The notes under the pieces: generated by a model | What the model was told of the DNA's origin: nothing | What the model saw: only the letters and a program-made list of their open reading frames with translations | The model's database searches: none | Program-made: the position numbers and the translations under genes | Shown: one piece after another, positions 16,103 through 24,539 of the stretch | Position numbering within the stretch: position 1 is the first letter of the stretch | Layout of the letters: every line of letters begins with the position of its first letter | Assembly: GCA_002435705.1 (NCBI GenBank) | Contig: DIVA01000052.1 | Span: forward strand, 136,961-200,960 | Direction of reading: 5' to 3' | Length of the DNA: 64,000 nucleotides | Source: Bacteriovoracaceae bacterium UBA6144 | GTDB lineage: Bacteria > Bdellovibrionota > Bacteriovoracia > Bacteriovoracales > Bacteriovoracaceae

Positions 16103-17290
16103 CTACTCAACTCTCACTAAGACAAATTTCAAGTAGCGCATCTCTTCCAGTGCCAAGGGCCAAGTATGATCCTCTGGCTGCCCACGCACCACCACCACTT
16201 GACCTTTGCGACGGGCCTTTGAAAGTGAGTCTCTCACAATCTCTAAGAAAGCTTCAAAACTAATATGACCTGAGCAGCTCGACGCCGCAAACAGTCCCTG
16301 AGGAGAGACAAGTTTAATGGAGTCACTGAACACTTCAATGTAAGCTTCTCGTGCCTTCTCGACAGCTTTTTCATTGGGTGCAAAAGAAGGTGGGTCAGTA
16401 ATGACGATGTCATATCTCTGTTTGTTTGCAACTGCATCCTTCAGCCATTTGAAGGCATCAGCGGTGATGGCCTCATGGAGATCAGGCAGGTGATTGAGTT
16501 GCCAATTGATCACACTGGCTTCAATCGCTTTGGCCGCGATGTCTACGGTGGTGACATGTTTAGCACCGCCAAGCCCTGCGAACACAGAGAATCCTCCGGT
16601 ATAGCCAAAAAGATTGAGAAGAGTTTTATCTTTTGAAAGTTGCCCGATGAGAAAGCGATTGTCTCTCTGATCCAGAAAAAATCCCGTCTTGGCGGCATCA
16701 ATCAGATGAGTTTCAAAAAGTGCACCGTTTTCAAAAAATTGGAGATGCTCAAGATCATGGCCTCCATTGATCAGAATTTCACCTTTATCATCTTCACGGT
16801 TTCTTCTCTTCAGATAGACACCCGTCACAAGTCCCGTCTCAACCAGAAACTCAGCAATCGCAGGTGCATCCCAAAATGCTTCACTGGCCTTGCCATCAAG
16901 CTTGATCACCGCGAGGTCACTGTATACGTCACACACCAGCCCCGGGAGTTCATCACCCTCGCCGTTAAAGAGCCTGAACGAGTCTGACTGGCCTCGACGA
17001 AAAAGATGCTTTTTTAGATCCAATGCTCTGAGCATTCGCGTGCGGAGCAGATTGGGCAGGATTTTTTTTTCTCCGAGAGCAAGCATGCGAAAAGAGAGAT
17101 TAATCTCAGGACAGTAAAATCCTGTGCCCAGAAATTCATCTTTAGGAGAATAGAGGTGGGCGAGCGTGCCGGACTTGGCTTTGGGTTTTTCAATAAGTGT
17201 ATCCGCAAACACCCAAGGGTTTCCTCGCTTGAGGTGACGAGTGAGATCACGAGAGAGTTTGAGTTTAATAGGTGTGCTAGAGTGAAACAT
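16103..17290 (-). CDS. rlmI: RlmI-family 23S rRNA (cytosine-C5) methyltransferase
   Basis: A 395-residue enzyme, the same length as RlmI. An N-terminal PUA domain (HLKRGNPWVFADTLIE) is followed by an EEHGxx-like strand and the family signature AAKTGFFLDQRDNR near residue 217. The SAM site is NLFGYTGGFSVFA, the acidic residue is in VTTVDIA, and the catalytic DPPSF motif is near 305 (VITDPPSFAPN). The SCSGHIS segment contains the likely nucleophilic cysteine pair. RlmI makes m5C1962 in 23S rRNA. The ATG directly follows the stop of the RlmM-like gene, so the two are co-transcribed. Confidence 0.85.
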   Translation of the reverse strand: MFHSSTPIKLKLSRDLTRHLKRGNPWVFADTLIEKPKAKSGTLAHLYSPKDEFLGTGFYCPEINLSFRMLALGEKKILPNLLRTRMLRALDLKKHLFRRGQSDSFRLFNGEGDELPGLVCDVYSDLAVIKLDGKASEAFWDAPAIAEFLVETGLVTGVYLKRRNREDDKGEILINGGHDLEHLQFFENGALFETHLIDAAKTGFFLDQRDNRFLIGQLSKDKTLLNLFGYTGGFSVFAGLGGAKHVTTVDIAAKAIEASVINWQLNHLPDLHEAITADAFKWLKDAVANKQRYDIVITDPPSFAPNEKAVEKAREAYIEVFSDSIKLVSPQGLFAASSCSGHISFEAFLEIVRDSLSKARRKGQVVVVRGQPEDHTWPLALEEMRYLKFVLVRVE

Positions 17291-18202
17291 TTAACTCTCG
17301 ATTAAAAACCACGTCACTTCGTGTTTGTTGTGGTGCTGATGAATGATGTTGCCGCCGAATTTTTCCAAGAATTGATGAGTGACCGCAAAATCGGTTTCTG
17401 CTTGATACTTAATAGTACACACAAAATTCTTCACTCCCGCCTCTCGCCAGTGGCCAACAAGTGTCAGAAGTCTTTCGGGGTAACAGATGATGTCGGAGAA
17501 AAACCAGTCCACTTTGTCGATCCGGTTCGGCGCCAGCCCAAAGGCACTCTCGTTGAGAAGAGAGACCCTTGGCAGCTCAGCGATGCGCTTTTCGAGCGGA
17601 GCTTTATCGACTGCGGTCACTGCTCCTCCAAAACTCTGCAGCACCCAGGTCCAGCCACCGGGACACGCGCCCATGTCTAAAAGGTGCTCACTGGCATTTG
17701 GCAGGCGGGGAGAGTGGCAGGTGAAAAACTCCCACAGCTTCAAATAGGCCCGAGACGGAGGGTTGATTTGGTCTTCCTCAAAAGTCATCTCGCCAATGGG
17801 GTAGAGTGAGGTGGTTTGGGCCGAAGCGATGATGAGGTCGTTCTCCCACAAGGTCCAGCCGCCCATCGGTTGCGTAGGTCTGGCGGCCAAGAATGGAATC
17901 GGTTTGGTGGGGTAGTGGGGCAGCTCATTTTGGATCAGCTCGGCCCGACGGTGCTGGCCCGTGCTGAAGAGCGCCCAGTTGCGATTCAGCTCGCGCAGCT
18001 TCTTGGCGCCGTCCTTAATGGAGGTGATAGCAATCTCAAGCACACCAATCCAGGCAGACTGCGCCCAGATGATATCCTCCCGCAGGCCCTCAGCTAAAAC
18101 AGCACGACCACGGGTCTCGAGGACTTTGATATTTTTAAAGGCGAGCTCTTTTAAAAGATCGTCCTCATGTTTAAATGGGGCAAGATAGAGGCTTTTATCC
18201 AT
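17291..18202 (-). CDS. RlmM/FtsJ-like rRNA 2'-O-methyltransferase
   Basis: A 303-residue protein. An N-terminal THUMP-like region (1-150) is followed by the SAM domain with PPSRAYLKLWE and the Gly-rich loop DMGACPGGWTWVL near residue 182. The residues of the K-D-K-E tetrad can be seen at the KLWE helix, FFSDII, CTIKYQ and the final EVTWFLIES. This pattern is that of RlmM, which 2'-O-methylates C2498 of 23S rRNA. It is the first gene of a two-gene minus-strand unit and is divergent from the SpoU-like gene with 26 bp between start codons; the TATCAT -10 leaves no room for a long leader. Confidence 0.75.
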   Translation of the reverse strand: MDKSLYLAPFKHEDDLLKELAFKNIKVLETRGRAVLAEGLREDIIWAQSAWIGVLEIAITSIKDGAKKLRELNRNWALFSTGQHRRAELIQNELPHYPTKPIPFLAARPTQPMGGWTLWENDLIIASAQTTSLYPIGEMTFEEDQINPPSRAYLKLWEFFTCHSPRLPNASEHLLDMGACPGGWTWVLQSFGGAVTAVDKAPLEKRIAELPRVSLLNESAFGLAPNRIDKVDWFFSDIICYPERLLTLVGHWREAGVKNFVCTIKYQAETDFAVTHQFLEKFGGNIIHQHHNKHEVTWFLIES

Positions 18203-18228
18203 GTGTCGCGCATGATATACGAGAGTCT

Positions 18229-18990
18229 ATGGTCAAGAAAGCCCCTGTCGCCACAAATCCCGATACTGAGATGAAAATACACGGTTTCAACGCCTGTATG
18301 AGTCTCTTCAAGTCTCGCCCTCAAGCTGTGATCCGCGTGTATATCACGGAGAAGCGGCTGCATGCAGCCAGCGAGTTGATCCGCCACTGTGTGGAGAAAA
18401 AACTCGCCTATCACGTCAGCACGGTGGAAGAGTTGGATAAAGTCACTGAGGGCACCCACCATGAAGGCATCTGCATGGTGATTAGAAAACTCAAGCGCCC
18501 TGGGCTCACGGACCTGCGGGCCCTGGCTGAAGATAAGGGTGTGTGGCTTGCTCTTGAAAACGTCAATAACCCTCATAACCTCGGGGCGATTGCTCGCTCG
18601 GCGGCGCATTTTGGGGTGAAAGGAATTTTCGTCTTAGGCGAAAAAGCGAATTTTCAAAATGGGGCTTTTTATCGAACGGCAGAAGGTGGAGCCGAGGCCT
18701 GTGCCATGGTCGCTGTGAAAAGTTTAATGGAGCTGCAAAGTCTTTGCGAAGGACTGGGATTAGAGATGTTTGCCACTTCAAGCCATGAGGCAAAGAGTCT
18801 CTACACCACAAAGCTTTCTCAAAAATGTGTTTTCTTAATTGGGGCCGAAGGCGTGGGACTCTCTCGCGAAGCCCTTTCGATGTGTAAAAAGAAAATTGCT
18901 ATCCCTGGGACTGGGGCTGTCGAGAGCCTGAACGTCTCCGTCGCCACATCTGTGTGTGTGAGTGAGTGGTCCAGGCAGTTTCAACACTAG
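18229..18990 (+). CDS. TrmH/SpoU-family RNA 2'-O-ribose methyltransferase
   Basis: A 253-residue protein with the knot-type SpoU motifs: NPHNLGAIARSA (motif 1), LIGAEGVGLS (motif 2) and IPGTGAVESLNVSVA (motif 3). An N-terminal L30e-like substrate-binding domain (about 12-95) precedes them. It methylates ribose 2'-OH in tRNA or rRNA; the target nucleotide cannot be set by eye. The start at 18229 is used rather than an upstream in-frame codon because it avoids overlap with the divergent gene and fits the domain. A TATACG-like -10 ends seven bases before it. Confidence 0.85.
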   Translation: MVKKAPVATNPDTEMKIHGFNACMSLFKSRPQAVIRVYITEKRLHAASELIRHCVEKKLAYHVSTVEELDKVTEGTHHEGICMVIRKLKRPGLTDLRALAEDKGVWLALENVNNPHNLGAIARSAAHFGVKGIFVLGEKANFQNGAFYRTAEGGAEACAMVAVKSLMELQSLCEGLGLEMFATSSHEAKSLYTTKLSQKCVFLIGAEGVGLSREALSMCKKKIAIPGTGAVESLNVSVATSVCVSEWSRQFQH

Positions 18991-19427
18991 AGATAGTGGC
19001 AATCAAGCGAAACACTATCTCCCGCATGATCTTCAATCCAGGACATGATCAAGGTGACAGTGAAGTCATCGCTTGATTTGAAGGCGTGTTGTGGGATCAA
19101 AAGTTTTACCATTCCAAACACACCCTTAGAGATATCAAATTGCAGATGGTTTTTGTAAACGCGTGGGCGATAGTTTGGGTTATTCACCACAGGCCCTGCG
19201 TTTGTAACTTTCGCTTCAGACCAAGCATAGTTTCCATCCAGGGCCACATAACTAAAATCATAATTTGTCAGGGTCACTGTGGGGCCTGTGATTTTGATCT
19301 TTCCTGACAGCTGGGAGCTAAAATCAAGCCAGCCACCAAATCCATTTGTTTCAGTCGAACACTTAAAATCGGCTGCCATAACTGGCAAAGAGAGAAGAAG
19401 AGCGAAAGCAAGAGCGATATTTTTCAT
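18987..19427 (-). CDS. Secreted protein of unknown function
   Basis: A 146-residue protein starting at MKNIALAFALLLSLPVMAADF, a clear signal peptide. Earlier in-frame codons were rejected because they add a non-signal extension, and ATGAGG lies at the right distance from this start. The mature part is beta-rich, with one cysteine near each end (FKCSTE and LDCHYL) that could make a disulfide joining the termini. No family is recognised. The stop codon interlocks with that of the SpoU gene through CTAG. Confidence 0.65.
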   Translation of the reverse strand: MKNIALAFALLLSLPVMAADFKCSTETNGFGGWLDFSSQLSGKIKITGPTVTLTNYDFSYVALDGNYAWSEAKVTNAGPVVNNPNYRPRVYKNHLQFDISKGVFGMVKLLIPQHAFKSSDDFTVTLIMSWIEDHAGDSVSLDCHYL

Positions 19428-19512
19428 ATTGAGCCTCATTTGGATTGAATGAGGCATAAATAAACAGATTGTGAGCATTAGACCAATCGATTTTTAAGAT
19501 GCTTTAAATCTT

Positions 19513-20388
19513 CTAGGAGTAGCTCTTTGCGTGCGCAAAGATCCCGGCCGGTAGCACTCGGGGATCATTTGAATGCTCCACTCCCAGCTCTCCACACACA
19601 ATCTCTCTCCAGCGTTTGTCTTGGGCCAGCACATTCTTGAGCGCCTCTTGCTGAACACCGTGGGTGTGAGAGGAGAGAAAAAAGAAGCTATTCTGTGGCT
19701 GCAGGATAGAGTGAACCTTATCTAGAAAACCGGAAATATTTTTTTCAAACTCCCAGACTTCTTTCTTGGCGCCATGACCCCAGCTGGGAGGATCAGCGAG
19801 CATACCATCAAGCCTGAGACCCTTATTGTAGGAGTTGATCAAAAATTTTTGGGCGTCTTCTTGAATCCACTTGATCGTTTCAATCTGAGAGATCTTGGCG
19901 TTGTCTTGTCCCCAATCGAGAACACCCTTGGCACTATCGACGTGATAGACTTCTGCTCCCGCTTTGGCCATCACGAGGCTGGCCGCTCCGGTGTAGCCGA
20001 AGAGATTAGCAACTTTTGGAGCGCGACCAAGTTTAGTTTTGAGAGTCTTCACTTGCTCTTCGAGCCATAACCACACAGGGACTTGCTCGAAGAAAATCCC
20101 GCAGTGACCAAAGTTTGTGAGCTTGAGGTTGAAGCGAATATCTTGATAGCGCAGGGTCATCTCACGGGGCAGGGGCTTGATGTGCTGCCACTGACCACCA
20201 CCATCTTTGGAGCGCGAGCAGATGCTCGTGGCCTTTAGCCATTCATCGGGCTTGAGTGTCTTCTTCCAGATGGCCTGAGGAGAGGGGCGCTGGAGTCTCA
20301 CGCCACAAATTTCTTCCAGCTTCATGCCCTCACCACTATCAAGCAGCTGATAGTCTTTGAAGGCAAGTTTGCTGGTCGAAAGATTCAT
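19513..20388 (-). CDS. RlmI-like class I SAM-dependent methyltransferase
   Basis: A 291-residue protein. The signature for the COG1092-type branch is visible: GIFFEQVPVWLWLEEQ, then NLFGYTGAASLVMAKAGA as the SAM loop, VYHVDSAKG for the ribose-binding acidic residue, and the motif LADPPSWGHG near residue 205, equivalent to DPPSFGRG. It lacks the N-terminal PUA domain of RlmI. It probably methylates rRNA or another RNA, but the target is unknown. The gene starts one base past the stop of the secreted transpeptidase-like gene upstream, so the two are coupled on the minus strand. Confidence 0.78.
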   Translation of the reverse strand: MNLSTSKLAFKDYQLLDSGEGMKLEEICGVRLQRPSPQAIWKKTLKPDEWLKATSICSRSKDGGGQWQHIKPLPREMTLRYQDIRFNLKLTNFGHCGIFFEQVPVWLWLEEQVKTLKTKLGRAPKVANLFGYTGAASLVMAKAGAEVYHVDSAKGVLDWGQDNAKISQIETIKWIQEDAQKFLINSYNKGLRLDGMLADPPSWGHGAKKEVWEFEKNISGFLDKVHSILQPQNSFFFLSSHTHGVQQEALKNVLAQDKRWREIVCGELGVEHSNDPRVLPAGIFAHAKSYS

Positions 20389-21587
20389 TAAAGGCCTAGA
20401 TCACTCACGCTCACAGCTTTTGCTTGATCGTTAATTTCAATAAAGTAGAGCAGACCTTTTATGCGTGTCTCATTTTCAAACTTGGGCTCAAGTCCCTGGG
20501 CGAGCATAAGAGTATCAAGAAGAATTCTCTGATCTGTGAACTCCACACCATTATAGGTGTTTTCTCTCTGAGCAATGCAACCACTGGTGCGAATAAAGGG
20601 ATACCATGAGCTATCAGGCCAGGTATTGATGCGTCCGGTGCCATGTATTCTTAGCAGTGAGCGACCTACATCACGGGCCACCACTGAAGGCATCCACCAC
20701 TGGCTCGAGCGAGAGGCTTCAGGCAGCAGTGAACGTGTGAGACTTTCATTCTGAGAGGCCGGAACAAAATTCAAAATAAGGCGACGAAATTTTCCGAACG
20801 AAAGGTTTTGGTCTGCAAAGGGCATGACTCCATCAATGTGATGCACACCTGCAGGAGTATTGCCGTTACGCTGGAAAGAAGGAATGTTGCGAGCCGAGCT
20901 GGCCAACGATTGGTGTGTCCAAAGACTTCCATCTGCATTCAGGATAGGGCGGTCTTCTGCATCTTTCCCGAGCATCAAGCAGGCATACAAACGATTGGTG
21001 CTGCAAAACATATAGAGTTTGATGCCTTTATTGTATCTTCCACCGGCATAGCTGGTGAGGTCAGGGGTGCTCTCCCAAAGATCGCGGGCCAGTTGCGTTT
21101 GATTGCCGACACGGGCCTCACCGTTATTGAGAAATTTCGCCACTTCAGGAAAATTCATTTTGGCTTGAAACACGAGGTGATTCATTCCAAGTTGATTGAT
21201 TTCTTTTTCATAGGCGAGAATGAAGTGACCGAAGCCTTGACGAGTTTTGAGATTGACCAAGGCCTCAGTGGCCAGCGCATTCATGAGATCAAAGGGGGCA
21301 CTCCCCAGCATCATGACAAAACGGATTTTTTGCTGAATATCGAAATCTTGCTCAAGCCCATCGACAGCGTAATTTTCAACATCCATCTCTTCGAGATGTT
21401 TGAGATCCCACAGGACGTCGACAAAAATTTTCTTCTCTTCGGGAGACATCAGGAAGGTGTGAATCTTCTTATTGGTTTTGATCATCTGAGTCAGTGAGTT
21501 GTAGAAGCTTTCCTCTTCCACATTGATGTTTTGAGCAAAAGCAGAAAAACTGATTAAGAGCATCAATAGACTTAAAAGACGCAGCAT
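20388..21587 (-). CDS. Secreted L,D-transpeptidase-like (YkuD) protein, divergent
   Basis: A 399-residue protein. The start at 21587 begins signal peptide MLRLLSLLMLLISFSAFAQ and has a GGAGGT ribosome binding site; an earlier codon is unlikely. The C-terminal half contains the YkuD pattern: SSARNIPSFQRNGNTPAGVH, then LRIHGTGRIN with H315, and RTSGCIAQRE with the likely nucleophile C337. The usual SHGC is SGC preceded by Thr, so this is a divergent member. L,D-transpeptidases crosslink or remodel peptidoglycan or attach lipoproteins. The N-terminal ~190 residues are helical and unassigned. The fold call is moderately sure; the activity is inferred. Confidence 0.55.
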   Translation of the reverse strand: MLRLLSLLMLLISFSAFAQNINVEEESFYNSLTQMIKTNKKIHTFLMSPEEKKIFVDVLWDLKHLEEMDVENYAVDGLEQDFDIQQKIRFVMMLGSAPFDLMNALATEALVNLKTRQGFGHFILAYEKEINQLGMNHLVFQAKMNFPEVAKFLNNGEARVGNQTQLARDLWESTPDLTSYAGGRYNKGIKLYMFCSTNRLYACLMLGKDAEDRPILNADGSLWTHQSLASSARNIPSFQRNGNTPAGVHHIDGVMPFADQNLSFGKFRRLILNFVPASQNESLTRSLLPEASRSSQWWMPSVVARDVGRSLLRIHGTGRINTWPDSSWYPFIRTSGCIAQRENTYNGVEFTDQRILLDTLMLAQGLEPKFENETRIKGLLYFIEINDQAKAVSVSDLGL

Positions 21588-21703
21588 GGAGACCTCCAAA
21601 ATGAATAAGTTAAGTTAACATTTGTGGATTTGATCAGACAAGTCAGAGAACCTTGCGCAAGGCAACAAGAACTCCTATTTACTTAAAAATACTTAGACGC
21701 CAC

Positions 21704-21732
21704 CTTGACGTTACCCAAAGGAGATCCCATCT
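21704..21732 (+). promoter_or_regulatory. RpoH-like (sigma-32) heat-shock promoter for htpX
   Basis: CTTGACG at 21704-21710 and CCCATCT at 21726-21732, separated by 15 bp, resemble the sigma-32 consensus CTTGAAA / CCCCATNT. Transcription would start near 21739, followed by a GGAGG ribosome binding site. HtpX genes are commonly heat-shock or envelope-stress regulated. Confidence 0.5.
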
Positions 21733-21763
21733 TTGAGGTATATATTCTTTCGCGGAGGCGGAT

Positions 21764-22648
21764 ATGAAGCGTATTTTTCTCTTTATCCTAACTAACATCT
21801 TGGTCATCGCCACGGTGACCATCATTACATCTCTCTTGGGTGTTCAACACTGGGTGGGTGCTTATGGCATTAATTATGAATCTCTTTTAATCTTCTGTCT
21901 GATTTGGGGCTTTGTGGGCTCTGGTATCTCTCTGTTGATGTCAAAGTTCATGGCGAAATCCATGATGGGCGTGAAGATCGTCGAGGCCAATGGCCCTTAC
22001 GGTGAACTGGTGATGAAAGTTCATCAAATGGCCCGTCAGGCAGGTCTCTCAAAAATGCCTGAAGTGGGCGTTTATAATTCTCCAGAAGTGAATGCGTTTG
22101 CGACGGGTCCTTCAAGAAATAACTCTCTGGTGGCCGTGTCCACAGGACTTTTACAGCAGATGAATAGTGATGAAGTCGAAGGAGTGCTGGCCCACGAAGT
22201 CGCCCACATTGCTAACGGCGACATGGTGACCCTGGCCTTGATCCAAGGCGTGGTGAACGCCTTTGTGATGTTCTTTGCTCGTATCGCGGCTTTTGCTCTT
22301 TCACAAGCCATGAGGGGCAATAGTGATAATGAGCGCTCGAATAGCTCACCGATGCTTCAAATGGTTATGGTCATGGTGTTTGAAGTGGCCTTTGGATTTC
22401 TGGCCATGTTTATTGTGGCGTATTTTAGTCGTATCCGTGAGTTCCGCGCCGACAAAGGCGGGGCCCAGTTTTCAAGTCGTGCCAAGATGATTGCGGCCCT
22501 GAGAAAACTGAAGACTCGCATTGATTATGTCGACGATTCTCAAGACACGATTAAGGCCATGAAGATTTCCTCTAAAAAAGGTCTCATGAGCTTCCTCTCT
22601 ACGCACCCAAGCTTGGATGATAGAATTGCCGCTCTAGAACGTGCTTAA
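21764..22648 (+). CDS. htpX: Membrane zinc metalloprotease HtpX
   Basis: A 294-residue M48-family protease. Two N-terminal membrane helices (about 4-24 and 40-58) are followed by the zinc-binding HEVAH at 144-148. Two further membrane segments follow (about 158-178 and 196-220), and the third ligand region EFRADKGGA is near 225. HtpX degrades misfolded membrane proteins at the cytoplasmic face. The ribosome binding site is GGAGG, and the promoter looks heat-shock type. Length and topology are normal. Its stop is immediately adjacent, without overlap, to the stop of the convergent gene. Confidence 0.95.
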   Translation: MKRIFLFILTNILVIATVTIITSLLGVQHWVGAYGINYESLLIFCLIWGFVGSGISLLMSKFMAKSMMGVKIVEANGPYGELVMKVHQMARQAGLSKMPEVGVYNSPEVNAFATGPSRNNSLVAVSTGLLQQMNSDEVEGVLAHEVAHIANGDMVTLALIQGVVNAFVMFFARIAAFALSQAMRGNSDNERSNSSPMLQMVMVMVFEVAFGFLAMFIVAYFSRIREFRADKGGAQFSSRAKMIAALRKLKTRIDYVDDSQDTIKAMKISSKKGLMSFLSTHPSLDDRIAALERA

Positions 22649-23584
22649 TTAAAACTTTGGAAGCTCTTTGATTGTCTGGTGGTACTCCACCATCAGGCGA
22701 TCAACGAGCTCTTCCACGCTTACCACGTCTTTCACAAGGCCCGCGATCTGGCCTATCTCAATTTCACCTTCGTCTAAATTTCCTTCTAGCATTCCAAGTT
22801 TCGCACGTCCTCGCCCCAGGATTTTTTCAAGCTCACTTTTATCAGCGCACTTCTCCTCTGCGGCTTTAATCTCGTCATAAAACTTATTTTTAAAAAGCCT
22901 TACGGGAACACTGCGCTTCATCATCAGCATGGTATCGGTGGGGCTCGCCTTCAAGAGCAGTTGTTTGAAATTTTCATGAGCACTCGCCTCATGAGTGGCA
23001 ATAAAGCGGGTGCCCATTTGCACACATTCAGCTCCGAGGCTTAGGGCCGCAGCGATCGCGCGCCCGTCACCAATACCTCCCGCCGCCACGACCGGAATTT
23101 TCACACAATCCACCACCTGAGGGATGAGGGCCATGGTGGTGAGCTCATCGCGACCGTTGTGGCCTCCAGCCTCGAAACCTTCAGCGATCACCGCATCCAC
23201 GCCAGCCTCTTCACACTTACGTGCAAGATCTGGGGTGGAGACCACATGCAGAACCGTGCAGCCCGCACTCTTAAGCCGTTGAGTGAATTTTTTGGGGGAG
23301 CCTGCAGATGTGATAAAAATCTTTATTCCATAGGCCAGCGCTGAATGAATCTGCTCTTCACTTTTTTCATATAAGAGTGGGACATTCACCGCGAGGCTTT
23401 TATTAGTGAGCCCTTGAGCCTTTAAAATATGCTCTCGCAGTAAATCGGGTTTCATCGAGCCCGCCCCAATCACACCCAAGCAGCCCGCATTGGCAGCAGC
23501 GGCCGCGAGTTTTCCACCGGAGACCCAAACCATTCCGGCCTGAATGATAGGACGAGAGATCTTGAGGGTTTGCATCAGAGTCAT
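22649..23584 (-). CDS. Nitronate monooxygenase / FabK-like flavoprotein
   Basis: A 311-residue FMN-dependent TIM-barrel protein. Visible signatures are PIIQAGMVWVSGG at the start, AEGFEAGGHNGRDELTTM near residue 135 and VVAAGGIGDGRAIAAALSLGAECVQMGTRF near 165-194 (the phosphate-binding loop). The same family includes nitronate monooxygenase, which detoxifies alkyl nitronates, and FabK, the enoyl-ACP reductase II of fatty-acid synthesis. The length fits FabK slightly better, but motifs do not separate the two. The gene overlaps the MnmC-like gene by 4 bp and lies in the same minus-strand unit. Confidence 0.78.
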   Translation of the reverse strand: MTLMQTLKISRPIIQAGMVWVSGGKLAAAAANAGCLGVIGAGSMKPDLLREHILKAQGLTNKSLAVNVPLLYEKSEEQIHSALAYGIKIFITSAGSPKKFTQRLKSAGCTVLHVVSTPDLARKCEEAGVDAVIAEGFEAGGHNGRDELTTMALIPQVVDCVKIPVVAAGGIGDGRAIAAALSLGAECVQMGTRFIATHEASAHENFKQLLLKASPTDTMLMMKRSVPVRLFKNKFYDEIKAAEEKCADKSELEKILGRGRAKLGMLEGNLDEGEIEIGQIAGLVKDVVSVEELVDRLMVEYHQTIKELPKF

Positions 23585-24303
23585 AAGAAATCCTTATCAT
23601 CTAAAGCCGCGATGGCGTGAGTGTTGAGTTTCGCTAAAAATTCAGGGTCCATGACACCACTCAGATTGGCGCGAGTGGATGATCTTTTTTGTGCAAAAGC
23701 GGGACCCTCAAACACACTCCAGCCTGATTTCAAAAGAGATTTGCGAATAGAGACACTCGCTGAGTAGGTCGCGAGAGTGCAGTCTGGGTGTGCGACTCGT
23801 TTGAGATCAGTGAACCATTGGTGGGTCCAAAGAGTGGGGTTGCGTTTGGGGGAGAAGGCGTCCTGATAGATGGCGTGAAAATGCTCGGAGGGGAGAGTGT
23901 GAATGCTGTGACGAGCGTCACCAATCAAAACTCTAAGTTTAGAATTGTCTTGTTCCAGCTCATAAGTGAGAGCGTTGATTTTTTTTGCCTCAGGCACACT
24001 CCAAGAAAGAAGAGCAGCATCCAGCTCAAGGGAGGTGAAGTTTAATTTTTTTTGTGGGTAGTTTTTAAAAAAGGCCAGAGTCTCAAGCCATCCAATCCCA
24101 GTTCCAAAACCGACTTCGAGAATATTTATTTCATCAAAACTGTGGAGCAGCTCTGAGAGTCGGCAGCCTTCGAGGTAATGAAATCGCGTCTCGGCCCGGG
24201 CCCCCGCAGTGGAGTGGCAGGCCTCATTGAAAGCTTCCGAGAAGAGTGTTTCTGAGCCATCCTCGGTGGTCACGAGTTGATAGCGGGGTGGTGGTTTAAG
24301 CAT
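23581..24303 (-). CDS. MnmC-like tRNA-modification methyltransferase (DUF752)
   Basis: A 240-residue protein resembling the methyltransferase half of MnmC. The start contains ETLFSEAFNEACHSTAGA, the SAM loop is ILEVGFGTGIGW, and the catalytic-region motif AIYQDAFSPKRNPTLW is followed by TLATYSASVSIRKSLL. In MnmC this domain converts nm5s2U34 to mnm5s2U34 in tRNA; the oxidase domain is absent here, as is common outside enterobacteria. The FGTG loop and the YQDAFSPKRNPTLW segment match the family closely. Start codon ATG at 24303 with no obvious ribosome binding site. Confidence 0.8.
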   Translation of the reverse strand: MLKPPPRYQLVTTEDGSETLFSEAFNEACHSTAGARAETRFHYLEGCRLSELLHSFDEINILEVGFGTGIGWLETLAFFKNYPQKKLNFTSLELDAALLSWSVPEAKKINALTYELEQDNSKLRVLIGDARHSIHTLPSEHFHAIYQDAFSPKRNPTLWTHQWFTDLKRVAHPDCTLATYSASVSIRKSLLKSGWSVFEGPAFAQKRSSTRANLSGVMDPEFLAKLNTHAIAALDDKDFL

Positions 24304-24539
24304 GCTTTGATTTAAGGTCTAGCGATCTAAGTGGTCAAGATGTCTTCATATCTATCGCCATTTGCCATGAAGTTTTGGCAAGTCCTCCCTCTTATTAATA
24401 GGTCCCTTGCAGCACTTAAGTTGCGAGGATTAATGGTTTTAGGTGCTAAGTGGTGAGTTTAAATAAAGGCTGAGCCTAAAAGGCATGGGAAACTTTAGGA
24501 AAGAGCTATTCCGACCGATTAGGTTTTTGGGAGTCCCTT
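24304..24539 (+). other. 236-bp intergenic leader with local hairpins
   Basis: The stretch holds no gene. Near its end CCTAAA and TTTAGG can pair, and GCCTAAAAGGC forms a smaller hairpin, just upstream of the GGGAG ribosome binding site of the 24540 gene. It may be a structured 5' leader. I checked it against the c-di-GMP-I riboswitch pattern and it does not fit. Confidence 0.3.

Noticed and set aside
20808..21497. 229-residue plus-strand open frame
   Set aside because: It lies antisense inside the transpeptidase-like gene, lacks a ribosome binding site and has no recognisable motif; the minus-strand gene has a signal peptide and domain.
24450..24535. Possible c-di-GMP-I riboswitch before the 24540 gene
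   Set aside because: The conserved GGGCAAACC and GACGCAAAGCC segments are absent; only a GGGAAAC resembling part of it is seen.
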